In this document: positions 42,518 to 51,637 of the stretch, one piece after another
How positions within the stretch are numbered: position 1 is the stretch's first letter
Layout of the letters: the number at the start of each line of letters is the position of its first letter
Origin: Gaiellasilicea sp963806955
GTDB lineage: Bacteria > Actinomycetota > Thermoleophilia > Gaiellales > Gaiellaceae
DNA length: 64,000 nt
Direction of reading: 5' to 3'
Assembly (NCBI GenBank): GCA_963806955.1
Contig: CAWDZG010000001.1
Location: 186,001 to 250,000 of the forward strand
Notes under the pieces: generated by a model
The model's database searches: none
What the model was told of the DNA's origin: nothing
The model's input: only the letters and a program-made list of their open reading frames with translations
Translations under genes and position numbers: made by a program

Positions 42518-43375
42518 GTGGCGGACGTTCGCAAAGTCGGAGTCGTGGGGCTCGGTGCCATGGGCGCCGGGATCGCGCAGCTGTGCATCGAGGCAGGAGT
42601 CGACACGGTCGGCCGCGAGATCGACCTGGCGCTCGCCGAGCAGGCCCGCGACCGGATCGGCCACTTCCTCACGCGGAAGGTCGAGAAGGGGACGCTGGAG
42701 CAGGGCGCGCGCGACGAGGCAATGGGCCGGCTCAGCCTGACGACCGAGCTGGACGCCTTCGCCGACTGCGACCTCGTGATCGAGGCGATCGTCGAGGAGC
42801 TGGAGCCGAAGCGGGAGCTCTTCGCGGCGCTCGACAGGATCTGCCGGCCGGACGCGGTGCTCGCGACGAACACGTCGGCGCTCTCGGTCACCGAGATCGC
42901 CGCCGCGACCGAGCGCCCCGAGCGCGTCGTCGGGATGCACTTCTTCAACCCCGCGCCGCTGATGCCGCTCGTCGAGATCGTCCGCGCCGAGTTGACCGCC
43001 GACGAGCCGTTCGAGCTCGCCTACGCGTTCGGCGAGACGATCGGGAAGACGCCGATCCGCTGCCACGACACGCCGGGCTTCGTCGTCAACCGCGTCCTGA
43101 TCCCGCTCCTGAACGACTGCATCCGGGTCCTCGACGAGTCGCGCGTGAGCCCGGAGGACCTCGACACCGGGATGAAGAACGGCGCCGGCTGGCCGATGGG
43201 GCCGTGCGCCCTCGTCGACCTCGTCGGCATCGACGTGCACGTGCACGCGTCCGAGGCGCTGTACGAGAAGACGCGCGAGCCGCGGATGGCGCCGCCGCCA
43301 CGGCTCGTCGCGATGCGGAACGCCGGCCTGCTCGGCCGCAAGTCGGGCCGCGGCTTCTACCGCTACGACGGCTGA
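42518..43375 (+). CDS. 3-hydroxybutyryl-CoA dehydrogenase
   Basis: A 285-residue 3-hydroxyacyl-CoA dehydrogenase: NAD loop (VGVVGLGAMGAGIAQLCIEA), VIEAIVEELEPKRELFAALD, TNTSALSVTEIA, catalytic His in GMHFFNPAPLMPLVEIV and GFVVNRVLIPLLN. GTG at 42518 is eight bases after TAGGAT. It works with the upstream thiolase in butyryl-CoA or beta-oxidation chemistry. It overlaps the convergent antiporter by 13 bp. Confidence 0.93.
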   Translation: MADVRKVGVVGLGAMGAGIAQLCIEAGVDTVGREIDLALAEQARDRIGHFLTRKVEKGTLEQGARDEAMGRLSLTTELDAFADCDLVIEAIVEELEPKRELFAALDRICRPDAVLATNTSALSVTEIAAATERPERVVGMHFFNPAPLMPLVEIVRAELTADEPFELAYAFGETIGKTPIRCHDTPGFVVNRVLIPLLNDCIRVLDESRVSPEDLDTGMKNGAGWPMGPCALVDLVGIDVHVHASEALYEKTREPRMAPPPRLVAMRNAGLLGRKSGRGFYRYDG

Positions 43376-44547
43376 GGCGCGGGCGGCGCGAGCACGCGCA
43401 GTAGCGGCGGAGCCGCCAGCGTCGTCAGGATCGACATCCCGACGATGACGGCGAAGAGCTCGTCGTCGATCACTCCCGCCGCCCGGCCGATCCCGGCGAC
43501 GATGATCCCGACCTCGCCTCGCGGCACCATTCCGACGCCGACAAAGGCCGCGTCGCGCGCCCCGAGCGAGCGTGCGCCGAGCCAGGCACCTGCAAACTTC
43601 GTCGCCGCGGCCAGCACCGTCACCCCAGCGAGCAGCGCCAGCGTCCCCGCGTCCGCGAAGGCACCCAGGTCGACCTGGAGACCGATGAAGACGAAGAAGA
43701 AGGGCGGGAAGAAGGCGTAGAGCGGCGCCACCTCGTGCTCGATCGGATGCTGCTCCTTCGTCTCGGCGACCATCATCCCGGCGAGAAACGCGCCGATGAT
43801 CGCCGCGAGCCCGATCTCGGCGGCGAACGCGGCCAGTCCGAGCGCGAGCAGCACTGCGGGCAGGAGCGGCGACTCGGAGAAGCGCGGGCGCTGCAGCAGT
43901 TGCGGCTGGCGCCGGAGCAGTCGGGTGCCGCCGAGCCCGAAGAAGCCGACGAAGCCGACGGCCAGAGCCACGACGACGACGATCTCGGTCGCAGCGACGC
44001 CGCCCTCCGCCGCGATCCCGGCAGCGATCGCGAGCAGCACCATGGCCAGGATGTCGTCGACGACGGCGGCGCCGAGGATCACGCGGGCCGGCCGGCTGCT
44101 GAGCGCGCCGAGGCCGATCAGGACGGCCGACGTGATCCCGACGCTCGTCGCCACGAGCGCGGCGCCGATGAAGATGCTCGTCGACGCCGACTCGCCGAGA
44201 CCGACTCCGAGCGCGATCCCGCCGCCCAGCGGGAGCGCGAAGCCGAGTGCGCCGACGAGCGCCGCGGTCGCACCGACCTCGGCCAGCTCTGACGCCTTCG
44301 TCTCCAGCCCCACCCAGAAGAGGAGGAAGACGACGCCGAGCTCTGCGAACACCTCCAGGGTCTCCGTCGGCTCCACGAGGCCGAGGACGGACGAGCCGAG
44401 CACGACGCCGGCCAGGATCTCGCCGACGATCGTCGGCTGGCCGAGTCGCTTGAAGAGCTCGTCCCCGAGCTTGGCGGCGAGGAGGACGACGAAGAGGTCG
44501 ACGAGGACGCCGGCGACGGCGCTGTCGCCCGTCGCTGCGAGGATCAT
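43363..44547 (-). CDS. CPA2-family Na+(K+)/H+ antiporter
   Basis: A 394-residue membrane antiporter with about twelve helices and the CPA2 core: LGQPTIVGEILAGVVLG near the start, GITSAVLIGLGALSS, and the ion-binding Asp pair in ILGAAVVDDILAMVLLA. There is no RCK regulatory domain; the CBS protein upstream may regulate it instead. The start overlaps the CBS gene stop by 4 bp. Confidence 0.9.
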   Translation of the reverse strand: MILAATGDSAVAGVLVDLFVVLLAAKLGDELFKRLGQPTIVGEILAGVVLGSSVLGLVEPTETLEVFAELGVVFLLFWVGLETKASELAEVGATAALVGALGFALPLGGGIALGVGLGESASTSIFIGAALVATSVGITSAVLIGLGALSSRPARVILGAAVVDDILAMVLLAIAAGIAAEGGVAATEIVVVVALAVGFVGFFGLGGTRLLRRQPQLLQRPRFSESPLLPAVLLALGLAAFAAEIGLAAIIGAFLAGMMVAETKEQHPIEHEVAPLYAFFPPFFFVFIGLQVDLGAFADAGTLALLAGVTVLAAATKFAGAWLGARSLGARDAAFVGVGMVPRGEVGIIVAGIGRAAGVIDDELFAVIVGMSILTTLAAPPLLRVLAPPAPQPS

Positions 44548-44990
44548 GACTCGAGTCTGCGGCGCAGCATCGCGACCGAGAACTCGGCGCGCGGCAGCAT
44601 GCCGACGAAGCGGTCGTCGTCCTCGACCGGCAGAGCTCCCTCCTCGCAGTGGAGGAAGCGCTCGGCGGCGTGGGTGGCGCTCGTGTCCAGCTCGAGCGGG
44701 TTCGTCTCGCGGACGTGCTTGGTCACCGGCTCGTCGACGACCTCCTTCGCCCGCTGGACGAACGAGTCCGGATCGTCCGGGATGAAGGACGTGTGCCGGA
44801 GGTCGCCGAGGTAGGAGGGGAAGAGGCCGCGCAGGAGGTCGACGTCGGTGAACAGGCCGACGACGCGGGTGTCCGCGTCGACGACGGCGATTGCGGGCAG
44901 CCGGCTCTCGCGGAGCGCGGCGGCCGCCTCCCCGAAGGTCGCCGTGTCGCGCACCGATCCCGGCGCAAGGGTGATCTCGCGCAGGCTCAC
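44544..44990 (-). CDS. CBS-domain-pair protein
   Basis: A 148-residue cytosolic protein with two CBS repeats (ALRESRLPAIAVVDADTRVV, then GLFTDVDLLRGLF; THAAERFLHCEEGALPVEDD, then DRFVGMLPRAEF). CBS pairs bind adenine nucleotides and often gate transporters. GTG at 44990 overlaps the stop of the permease gene (GTGA) and its own stop overlaps the antiporter start, so it is probably the shared regulatory subunit of one or both transporters. Confidence 0.85.
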   Translation of the reverse strand: MSLREITLAPGSVRDTATFGEAAAALRESRLPAIAVVDADTRVVGLFTDVDLLRGLFPSYLGDLRHTSFIPDDPDSFVQRAKEVVDEPVTKHVRETNPLELDTSATHAAERFLHCEEGALPVEDDDRFVGMLPRAEFSVAMLRRRLES

Positions 44991-46254
44991 AGCTGGAACA
45001 CCAACAGGTAGGCGGTGGCGATCAGGAGCGAGACGAGCGTGACGGGGATCCCGATCAGCAGGAAGCGGACGAACGACACCGGCTGGTGTGCTCGCTCGAG
45101 CACGCCCGAGGCCGCGACGTTCGCGGCTGCGGCGACGATGGTGGCGTTGCCGCCGAAGCAGGCGCCGAGCGCGAGCGCCCACCAGAGCTCGTCGTGGAAC
45201 CCGTCGCCCGAGCGCGTTCAGCGTGTCGACGACCGGGATCATCGCGGCGGTGAACGGGATGTTGTCGACGAGCGCCGAGCCGCCCGCGGCGCCCCAGAGG
45301 ATCACCATCGCCTCCGCAGTGCGGGAGCCGTCGGTCAGGTCGGCGAGAGCCTCCGCGATCCGCTCGATCACGCCGCGCTCCTCGAGCCCGCCGACCATCA
45401 CGAAGAGGCCGACGAAGAAGAAGATCGTCGACCATTCCACTCGCTCGAGCGCGTGCTCGACGTCGTCGGCCGCGACGAGCAGCATCACGGTCGCCCCGGT
45501 GAGCGCCACCACCGCCGGCTCCAGATGCAGTGTCGTGTGCAGGAAGAAGGCGAGGATCGTGCCGCCGAGCACCGCGAGCGACCGCTTCACGTAGCGCGCT
45601 TCGCGCATGTCGCTCGCCGGATCGAGTCGCGCGACCTCCGCCGCGCGCTCGGGTGCCACCACCAACTGTTTCCGGAAGACGAACGCGAGCCCGGCGGTGA
45701 CCGTGAGCAGCGTCACGATCGAGACCGGGCGCGAGGTTGACGATGAAGTCGAGGAACGAGAGCTCCTTGACCGCGGTGCCGATCATGATGTTCGGCGGGT
45801 CGCCGATCAGCGTCGCGGTGCCACCGATGTTGCTCGCGAGCACCTCGACGAGCACGAGCGGGATCGCGGACACGCGTAACAGGTCGGCGAGCAGGAGCGT
45901 GATCGGGACGATCAGCAGGATCGCGGTCAGGTTGTCGAGGAAGGCCGAGAGGAGGCCCGTCACGCCTGCGAGCAGGAAGACGAGGCGCATCGGCCGGCCG
46001 TTCGAGAGCTGCGCGACCCGCAGCGCGAGGTAGGTGAAGACGCCGGTCGGCTCGGTCAGGCCGACGATGATCATCATCCCGGCGAGCAGGCCGAGCGTGC
46101 TCCAGTCGACGGCGGCGATCGCGCCCTCCTCGTCGAGCACGCCGACGATGATCATCAGCGCCGCGCCGAGGAACGCGACCTTGGTCCGGTGCACCCACTC
46201 GAGCGCGATCAGCGCGAGCGCGGCTGCGAAGATGGCAACGGCGACGAGTTCCAT
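44987..46254 (-). CDS. ArsB/NhaD-type ion permease (two frameshifts)
   Basis: An ion-transporter-superfamily protein, 421 residues after correcting two extra bases (near 45727 in LAPVSIV and near 45206 in NALGGDGFHDELWW). Duplicated-half motifs are intact: FLDNLTAILLIVPITLLLA with GTATLIGDPPNIMIG, and LVDNIPFTAAMIPVVDTLN with GGNATIVAAAANVAASG. The substrate could be Na+/H+, arsenite or another anion; it cannot be told. It is adjacent to a CPA1 antiporter (4 bp apart) and overlaps the CBS gene. Confidence 0.85.
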
Positions 46255-46258
46255 CGCC

Positions 46259-47506
46259 CTAGTTGACCATGGCGGCGCTGCACCGTGCGGCGGTCAGCTC
46301 TCGGCCTCCGCCTCCGGCTCGCTGCCGAGGCTTGCGCTCGAGCCACGACGCGCCGATCGTGTCCGTCAGCCCGTGCGCGAGGATCGAGCCGAGGACGGTG
46401 AACGCGGCGACGTCGAACACCAGTGACCGCTCGACATCGGTGGAGTTGAGCACCAGGAGCGCGAACAGCATCGTCGCGACGCCCTTGGGGCCGAACCACG
46501 CGATGAAGAGCTTCTGCGGCCGCGGCAACGCGACGCCCAGGAACGAGACGAGCACGGCGAGCGGGCGGGCCACGAGCAGGGCGAAGAGGACGAAGACGCC
46601 GATTCGCAGCAGGTCGTCCGGCCGGCCGGTGGCGACGATCAGCGCACCGAAGACGAGGAACGTGATCGCCTGAAACGTGGCGCTGACGCTCTCGTTGAAC
46701 TCGCTGAACGCCTGCGGGATGTCGTGACGCGCGATCGCGAGCGCGATCCCGGCGACGAAGACCGCGATCAGGCCGTTCCCGAACGTCACCTCCGCCAGCC
46801 CGAAGGTTGCGAGGGCGATCCCGAGCGCGTAGACGCCCTCGTACTTGTGCATGAAGCCGCCGCCCGGCAGCCGCCTGATCGCCTGCCCGGCGAGCACCGC
46901 GACCGCGACCCCGATCGCCGCGCCGACGGCCGCCTCGCCGAACAGCTTCCCACCCTCGCCGATCGCGCCGCCCGAACCGGTCGCGAGCACGAGGAAGAAG
47001 AGGACGAGCGGCAGCGCGAGGCCGTCGTTCATCCCCGACTCGATGTTGAGCGTGTGCCTGACCGCGGACGGGATCCGCTTCGCCGTCACGACCGCGGACG
47101 TGACGACCGGGTCGGTGGGGGAGAGGACGGCTCCGAGCAGGAACGCCTCCGCCCACGAGAGCTGCGCGAAGAGCCCCTTCGCGGCGAGCGCGAGCAGGAC
47201 GAGCGTCAGCGGCATCGCGATCACGAGCGCCCGCGCAGGCGGCGCCCAGTGCCGCTTCAGCAGCTCGTCCTCGACCAGGAGCCCGTCCGAGAAGAGCGTC
47301 AGCAGGAGCGCGAGCTCCACGAGCAGCACGATCGACTCGGCACCCGGCTCGACCGAGATCACGTCGGCGAGGGAGAGCCCGATCCCGGCGGCGACCGAGA
47401 GCACGGAGATCGAGAGGACGGTACCGTGGAGCCAGCCCGAGAGCCCTGCCGCGGCGATGAGGAGGGCACCGAGGATCAGCAGCGCCTCGGGGAAGCCGAT
47501 CTCCAT
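46259..47506 (-). CDS. CPA1-family Na+/H+ antiporter
   Basis: A 415-residue antiporter with about twelve helices. CPA1 motifs: LGAVLSPTDPVVTSAVVTAK (ion site), LNIESGMNDGLALPLVLFFL (conserved ESxxND), and a membrane ending with VLGSILAHGLTDTIGA. It is first of a four-gene minus-strand transporter operon (CPA1, ArsB/NhaD-type, CBS, CPA2), suggesting coordinated pH/sodium control. Confidence 0.9.
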   Translation of the reverse strand: MEIGFPEALLILGALLIAAAGLSGWLHGTVLSISVLSVAAGIGLSLADVISVEPGAESIVLLVELALLLTLFSDGLLVEDELLKRHWAPPARALVIAMPLTLVLLALAAKGLFAQLSWAEAFLLGAVLSPTDPVVTSAVVTAKRIPSAVRHTLNIESGMNDGLALPLVLFFLVLATGSGGAIGEGGKLFGEAAVGAAIGVAVAVLAGQAIRRLPGGGFMHKYEGVYALGIALATFGLAEVTFGNGLIAVFVAGIALAIARHDIPQAFSEFNESVSATFQAITFLVFGALIVATGRPDDLLRIGVFVLFALLVARPLAVLVSFLGVALPRPQKLFIAWFGPKGVATMLFALLVLNSTDVERSLVFDVAAFTVLGSILAHGLTDTIGASWLERKPRQRAGGGGRELTAARCSAAMVN

Positions 47507-47543
47507 CGCGTGACTCTACGGCGTCGCGACTCCCCTCCCGTCG

Positions 47544-47607
47544 CTTACACTTTCCTTACATGAACCTGACCCTCGGCACACGCGCCGTGTCGATACTGCG
47601 AGCGTGA
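47544..47607 (+). promoter_or_regulatory. CTTACA direct repeats and possible 15-codon leader ORF
   Basis: CTTACA occurs at 47544 and 47555, an 11-bp period, overlapping a TACACT (47546-47551). ATG at 47560, eight bases after TACACT, opens a 15-residue frame (MNLTLGTRAVSILRA) whose TGA (47605-47607) overlaps the next gene's start. GATACT at 47592-47597 gives a second possible -10, six bases from GTG 47604. Response-regulator site or leader peptide are both possible. Confidence 0.4.
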
Positions 47608-48143
47608 TGCGGAAGCCCTTCTTCCTGCTCGCGCTGATTGCGCTTGCCCTGCCCGTCGTGGCGGCTGCCGCCGTGCGCTCCGGCGAGGGCACCCTGTCGG
47701 TCGAGAACGGCCGCGGCAAGGTGATGGTCCAGGCGCGCGGCGGTCTGATCGGCCGCCTCGAGCGCGGCACGCTGACGATCTTCGACCTGACCCCGGGCGA
47801 CGCGAACGAGCCCGTCGTCACCGGCGCCGACCGGCCGATCCGCCTGATCGGCGAGAACGGCATCCGCTACACAGGTGCGGGACTTCGCTTCCGGATGATC
47901 GGAGGAGGCTTCCGCGTCGTCGTCGACGGACGCGGCATCGACCTCTCCGTCGTCGGCAAGGGTGTGGGCACGATCAAGGGCGAGACCGACGACCCCGGCG
48001 TGTACTCGCTCGACGGCGCCGACTGCCGCAAGGACGCCGAGAGCTGCACGCCGCTGCCGGAGACCCTCCGCCGCTTCCAGCTCGCTCAGAACGAGCGGCC
48101 CGGCGAGCGGAGCCAGGCCCGGACTTCGCGCACCGCCGGATGA
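47604..48143 (+). CDS. Secreted protein of unknown function upstream of two-component system
   Basis: A 179-residue protein with a signal peptide (FFLLALIALALPVVAAAAV), then beta-rich sequence (GEGTLSVENGRGKVMVQARG, GGGFRVVVDGRGIDLSVVGK) and two Cys near the end (GADCRKDAESCTPLP). GTG at 47604 is six bases after GATACT; ATG at 47607 is equally possible. It overlaps the response-regulator start by 4 bp, so it may be a sensor accessory or the target of this system. Confidence 0.75.
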   Translation: MMRKPFFLLALIALALPVVAAAAVRSGEGTLSVENGRGKVMVQARGGLIGRLERGTLTIFDLTPGDANEPVVTGADRPIRLIGENGIRYTGAGLRFRMIGGGFRVVVDGRGIDLSVVGKGVGTIKGETDDPGVYSLDGADCRKDAESCTPLPETLRRFQLAQNERPGERSQARTSRTAG

Positions 48144-48847
48144 GCGCGGGCGCCCAGACGGTGCTCGTCGTCGAGGACGAGGCGTCGATCGCATCCTTCG
48201 TCACGCTCTACCTGAAGAACGCCGGGTACGACGTGCGCGCCGTCACCACCGGCAACGCCGCTCTGACGCAGGTTGCGGCCGAGCAGCCGGCGCTGATCAT
48301 CCTCGACCTGATGCTCCCCGACATCGACGGGATCGAGATCTGCCGGCGCGTCCGCAAGACCTCGGACGTGCCGATCCTGATGCTGACCGCCCGGGACGAG
48401 GACGTCGACAAGATCATCGGGCTCGAGGTCGGCGCCGACGACTACCTGACGAAGCCGTTCAACCCGCGCGAGCTCGTCGCCCGCGTCAAGAGCGTCCTGC
48501 GGCGCTCCGCGCCCGAGCGGCGTCGCGACGTCGAGGAGGAGCTCCGCCACGGCGATCTCGTCATCAACGCCGGCCGCCGCGAGGTCAAGGTCGGCGAGGA
48601 GGAGATCCAGCTGGCGCCGAAGGAGTTCGACCTCCTCTGGGAGCTGCTCGACCACAAGGGCCTCGTGCTCACGCGCGACCAGTTGCTCGAGCGGGTCTGG
48701 GGGTACACCTTCGCAGGCGACACGCGCACCGTCGACGTGCACGTGCGGCAGCTGCGCCGCAAGCTCGGCGAGGCGTCGCCGATCGTGACGGTCTGGGGCG
48801 TCGGCTACAAGGTCGGGCCCGATCGGGCTCCGGCGCCCGCTGCCTAG
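48140..48847 (+). CDS. OmpR-family response regulator
   Basis: A 235-residue regulator with receiver domain (VLVVEDEASIASFVTLYL, phospho-Asp in LIILDLMLPDIDGIEICR, Lys in DDYLTKPFNPREL) and winged helix (LAPKEFDLLWELLDHKGLVL, TRTVDVHVRQLRRKLGE, TVWGVGYKVG). The start overlaps the secreted-protein gene. Its kinase follows 7 bp later. The CTTACA pair at 47544-47560 has the spacing expected for its binding site. Confidence 0.93.
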   Translation: MSAGAQTVLVVEDEASIASFVTLYLKNAGYDVRAVTTGNAALTQVAAEQPALIILDLMLPDIDGIEICRRVRKTSDVPILMLTARDEDVDKIIGLEVGADDYLTKPFNPRELVARVKSVLRRSAPERRRDVEEELRHGDLVINAGRREVKVGEEEIQLAPKEFDLLWELLDHKGLVLTRDQLLERVWGYTFAGDTRTVDVHVRQLRRKLGEASPIVTVWGVGYKVGPDRAPAPAA

Positions 48848-48854
48848 CGCGGCC

Positions 48855-50240
48855 ATGTTCAAGTCTCTGCGCTTTCGCCTGCCGGCACTCTTCCTGGCGG
48901 CGATCGCGCTCGCCGGGCTCGTCGCGAGCCTGATCGCGCTGACGCTCTTCCAGGACTACACGAAGAACGAGTCGCTGATGGAGCTGCGGCGTGAGGCGCG
49001 CGGGCTCGCGGCCCTGTACGCCGAATCGGCCATCCGTGCGTCCGACGAGGACAAGGCGGCGCCGGCGTTCGCGGCCGAGCAGCTCGAGGCGGCGACCGGT
49101 GACCGCCTCTTTTACGTGGGCGCGCCGCTCTTCCCTGGCCAGGACGCGGGCCTCACACGACTCTCCCGGGCGGATGTCGGCACGCCGCTCGTGGGCAACA
49201 GCGTGATCACGTTCGAGTTCGAGCCGCCGCGCGAGGAGAGGCCGTTCCTGGCGGCGGCGCATCCACTGCGCCTCGGCGGCGACACCGGCGCGATCTTCGG
49301 CTACCTGATCGTCGCCAAGCCCAAGGCGGAGCTGCGCGCGACCTGGGTGACGCTGCTCTCGCGGCTCGCCGTCGCGTTCCTCGTCGGGCTCGTCGTCGTC
49401 GGCGGGCTCGCGCTCTACCTCTCGCGCCGGATCACGGGTCCCGTGCTCGCGCTCTCGAACGCCGCCGACGAGGTCGCCAGGGGCCGGTACGAGGTGCCGG
49501 TTCCGGATGTGCGCGGCGGAGGCGAGATCGGCCATCTCGCCGATCGATTCCGCGAGATGACCGCGCGGCTCGCGGAGTCCGAGGAGCGGGAGCGGAACTT
49601 CCTGATGTCCGTCTCGCACGAGTTGCGCACGCCGCTGACGGCGATCCGCGGCCACGTCGCCGCGATGCGCGAGGGCGTCGTCACCGGCGTCGACGCTACC
49701 GCGGCGTCGCTCCAGGTCGTCGCCGAGGAGGCCGAACGGCTCGGCCGCCTCGTCGGCGACGTGCTCGACCTGGCCAAGCTCGACGCGCATCGCTTCACGG
49801 TGCTGACCGAGGAGGTCGACATGGGCCGCCTGCTCGAGCGCGCCTATGCGACCTTCGCCGAGGAGGCCCGTACCCGTGGCATCGAGTACACGCAGGACGC
49901 CGACAGCGCCCCGGTGATCGTGTCCGACGGCGACCGGGTGCTCCAGATCATCTCCAACCTGCTCTCGAACGCGTTTCGCTGGACGCCGGACGGCGGCCGG
50001 ATCGACCTCAGGCTCGCGCACGGGAACGGGAGCGTCGCGGTCGACGTCGCGGACACCGGGCCGGGGATCACGCCGGACGCGCGTGAGCGCATCTTCCGGC
50101 CGTTCTGGTCGACGGACGGCCGCGGCACCGGGCTGGGCCTGCCGATCGCCCGCGAGCTCGCCGTCGCGCTCGGCGGCCGGATCGAGCTGACGACCGAGGT
50201 CGGCCAGGGCAGCCGCTTCCGGCTCGTGCTGCCGGTCTAG
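48855..50240 (+). CDS. Sensor histidine kinase
   Basis: A 461-residue membrane kinase: TM1 (LFLAAIALAGLVASLIALTL), an extracytoplasmic domain of about 130 residues, TM2 (LAVAFLVGLVVVGGLALYL), HAMP, HisKA (MSVSHELRTPLTAIRGHVAA with acceptor His) and HATPase_c (SNLLSNAFRWTPDGGRIDL, ADTGPGITPDARERIFRPFW, GTGLGLPIARELAVALGG). It pairs with the adjacent regulator; the stimulus is unknown, perhaps sensed with the secreted protein. Confidence 0.93.
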   Translation: MFKSLRFRLPALFLAAIALAGLVASLIALTLFQDYTKNESLMELRREARGLAALYAESAIRASDEDKAAPAFAAEQLEAATGDRLFYVGAPLFPGQDAGLTRLSRADVGTPLVGNSVITFEFEPPREERPFLAAAHPLRLGGDTGAIFGYLIVAKPKAELRATWVTLLSRLAVAFLVGLVVVGGLALYLSRRITGPVLALSNAADEVARGRYEVPVPDVRGGGEIGHLADRFREMTARLAESEERERNFLMSVSHELRTPLTAIRGHVAAMREGVVTGVDATAASLQVVAEEAERLGRLVGDVLDLAKLDAHRFTVLTEEVDMGRLLERAYATFAEEARTRGIEYTQDADSAPVIVSDGDRVLQIISNLLSNAFRWTPDGGRIDLRLAHGNGSVAVDVADTGPGITPDARERIFRPFWSTDGRGTGLGLPIARELAVALGGRIELTTEVGQGSRFRLVLPV

Positions 50241-50249
50241 CGGCGGCCG

Positions 50250-50681
50250 CTAGCTGGCGTCGCGGAGGGCGACGACGGGGGGGCCGGCAGTCGCGCGCTC
50301 GACCCGCTCGAGCCGGTCGCTGACGCCCTTCCAGCCGGACGAGACGAGGTCGACGAGCAGGGCGAGGTCGTCGATCCGGGCGTGGCGCTCGGCGAGCAGG
50401 TCGCCCTCGAGCCGCTCGAGCCGCCGGATCGCCTGGTTGAGCAGCCCGCGGATCTCGGCGATGTGACGGGCGACCGGCATCACCTCGGCACGAAGGCCGT
50501 CGTTGACGGCGGCGCCGATCTTCTCCGGCAGCGTGCTCTCGAGCTCGGCCGCCGCCTGGGCGAGCGACTCGATCTGCGTCCGCGCCCGCTCGAGCGCGGC
50601 GTCGAGATCGCCCTGCGAGGTGCGCCCGGCGGCCGCTGCTGCGATCCGCGCCTTTGCCCGCTCCAGTGCACGCTCGTCCAT
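50250..50681 (-). CDS. Coiled-coil hypothetical protein
   Basis: A 143-residue, almost entirely helical protein (DAALERARTQIESLAQAAAE, IRGLLNQAIRRLERLEGDLL) with no membrane helix or Cys. It converges on the kinase gene (9 bp gap) and is divergent from queA. It is probably a cytosolic scaffold or division-type coiled coil; no family recognised. Confidence 0.65.
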   Translation of the reverse strand: MDERALERAKARIAAAAAGRTSQGDLDAALERARTQIESLAQAAAELESTLPEKIGAAVNDGLRAEVMPVARHIAEIRGLLNQAIRRLERLEGDLLAERHARIDDLALLVDLVSSGWKGVSDRLERVERATAGPPVVALRDAS

Positions 50682-50707
50682 GGGGGCGAGAGTACGCTCG
50701 CCGTCGG

Positions 50708-51637
50708 ATGGACACGCACGAGCTCGACTACGACCTGCCGCCCGAGCTGGTCGCCCAGCACCCGGCCGAGCGGCGCGACGCCTCGCGGCTGCTCGTCTAC
50801 GAGCGCGCGACCGGCGCCGTCCGCCACCTGACGTTCGCCGCGCTGCCCGGCGAGCTCTCGGGCGAGCTGGCAGTGGTCAACGACACCCGCGTCGTCCCCG
50901 CGCGGATCAGGATCGAGCGGCCGAAGGGTGAGGTGCTGCTACTCGAGCACGAGGGTGAAGGAGAGTGGCTCGCGCTCGCCCGCCCAACCCGGCGCCTGCG
51001 CGCCGGCCGCCGCTACGGCGCCGTCGAGCTCGTCGAGCACCTGGGCGAGGGCCGCTGGCGTGTGCGGCTCGAGGGCGAGCCGGACGGCGAGGCGCCGCTG
51101 CCGCCGTACATCACGGAGCCGCTCAGCGACCCGTCCCGGTACCAGACCGTCTACGCCGACCAGTCGGGCTCGGCCGCGGCCCCGACCGCCGGCCTGCACT
51201 TCACCCCGGAGCTGCTTGCACGGCTCGATGTCGAGCGGGTGACGCTGCACGTCGGTCTCGACACGTTCCGGCCACTCACCGCCGACACGCTCGAGGGGCA
51301 CGAGCTGCACGGCGAGCGCTACACGGTGCGGCCGGAGGCGTGGGCACGGATCGAGGCGGCCGAGCGCGTGCTCGCCGTCGGCACGACGACGGTGCGCACG
51401 CTCGAGACGGTGGCGCGAACGGGCGAGCTCTCGGGCCGCACAAGCCTGTTCGTCACGCCCGGGTTCGAGTTCCGCCGCGTCGACGCGCTGCTGACGAACT
51501 TCCACCTGCCGCGCTCGACCCTGCTCGCCCTCGTGATGGCGTTCGCCGGCGCCGAGGAGACGCGTCGGCTGTACCGGCTCGCAGTCGAGGAGCGCTACCG
51601 CTTCTACTCGTTCGGCGATGCGATGCTGATCCTGTGA
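50708..51637 (+). CDS. queA: S-adenosylmethionine:tRNA ribosyltransferase-isomerase QueA
   Basis: Transfers the ribosyl part of SAM to preQ1-tRNA to make epoxyqueuosine. The 309-residue protein has ELDYDLPPELVAQHPAERRD at the start, VVNDTRVVPARI, SAAAPTAGLHFTPELL, LHVGLDTFRPL, VGTTTVRTLE and DALLTNFHLPRSTLLALV. TACGCT is nine bases before ATG at 50708. The stop overlaps the tgt start by 4 bp (GTGA). Confidence 0.95.
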   Translation: MDTHELDYDLPPELVAQHPAERRDASRLLVYERATGAVRHLTFAALPGELSGELAVVNDTRVVPARIRIERPKGEVLLLEHEGEGEWLALARPTRRLRAGRRYGAVELVEHLGEGRWRVRLEGEPDGEAPLPPYITEPLSDPSRYQTVYADQSGSAAAPTAGLHFTPELLARLDVERVTLHVGLDTFRPLTADTLEGHELHGERYTVRPEAWARIEAAERVLAVGTTTVRTLETVARTGELSGRTSLFVTPGFEFRRVDALLTNFHLPRSTLLALVMAFAGAEETRRLYRLAVEERYRFYSFGDAMLIL

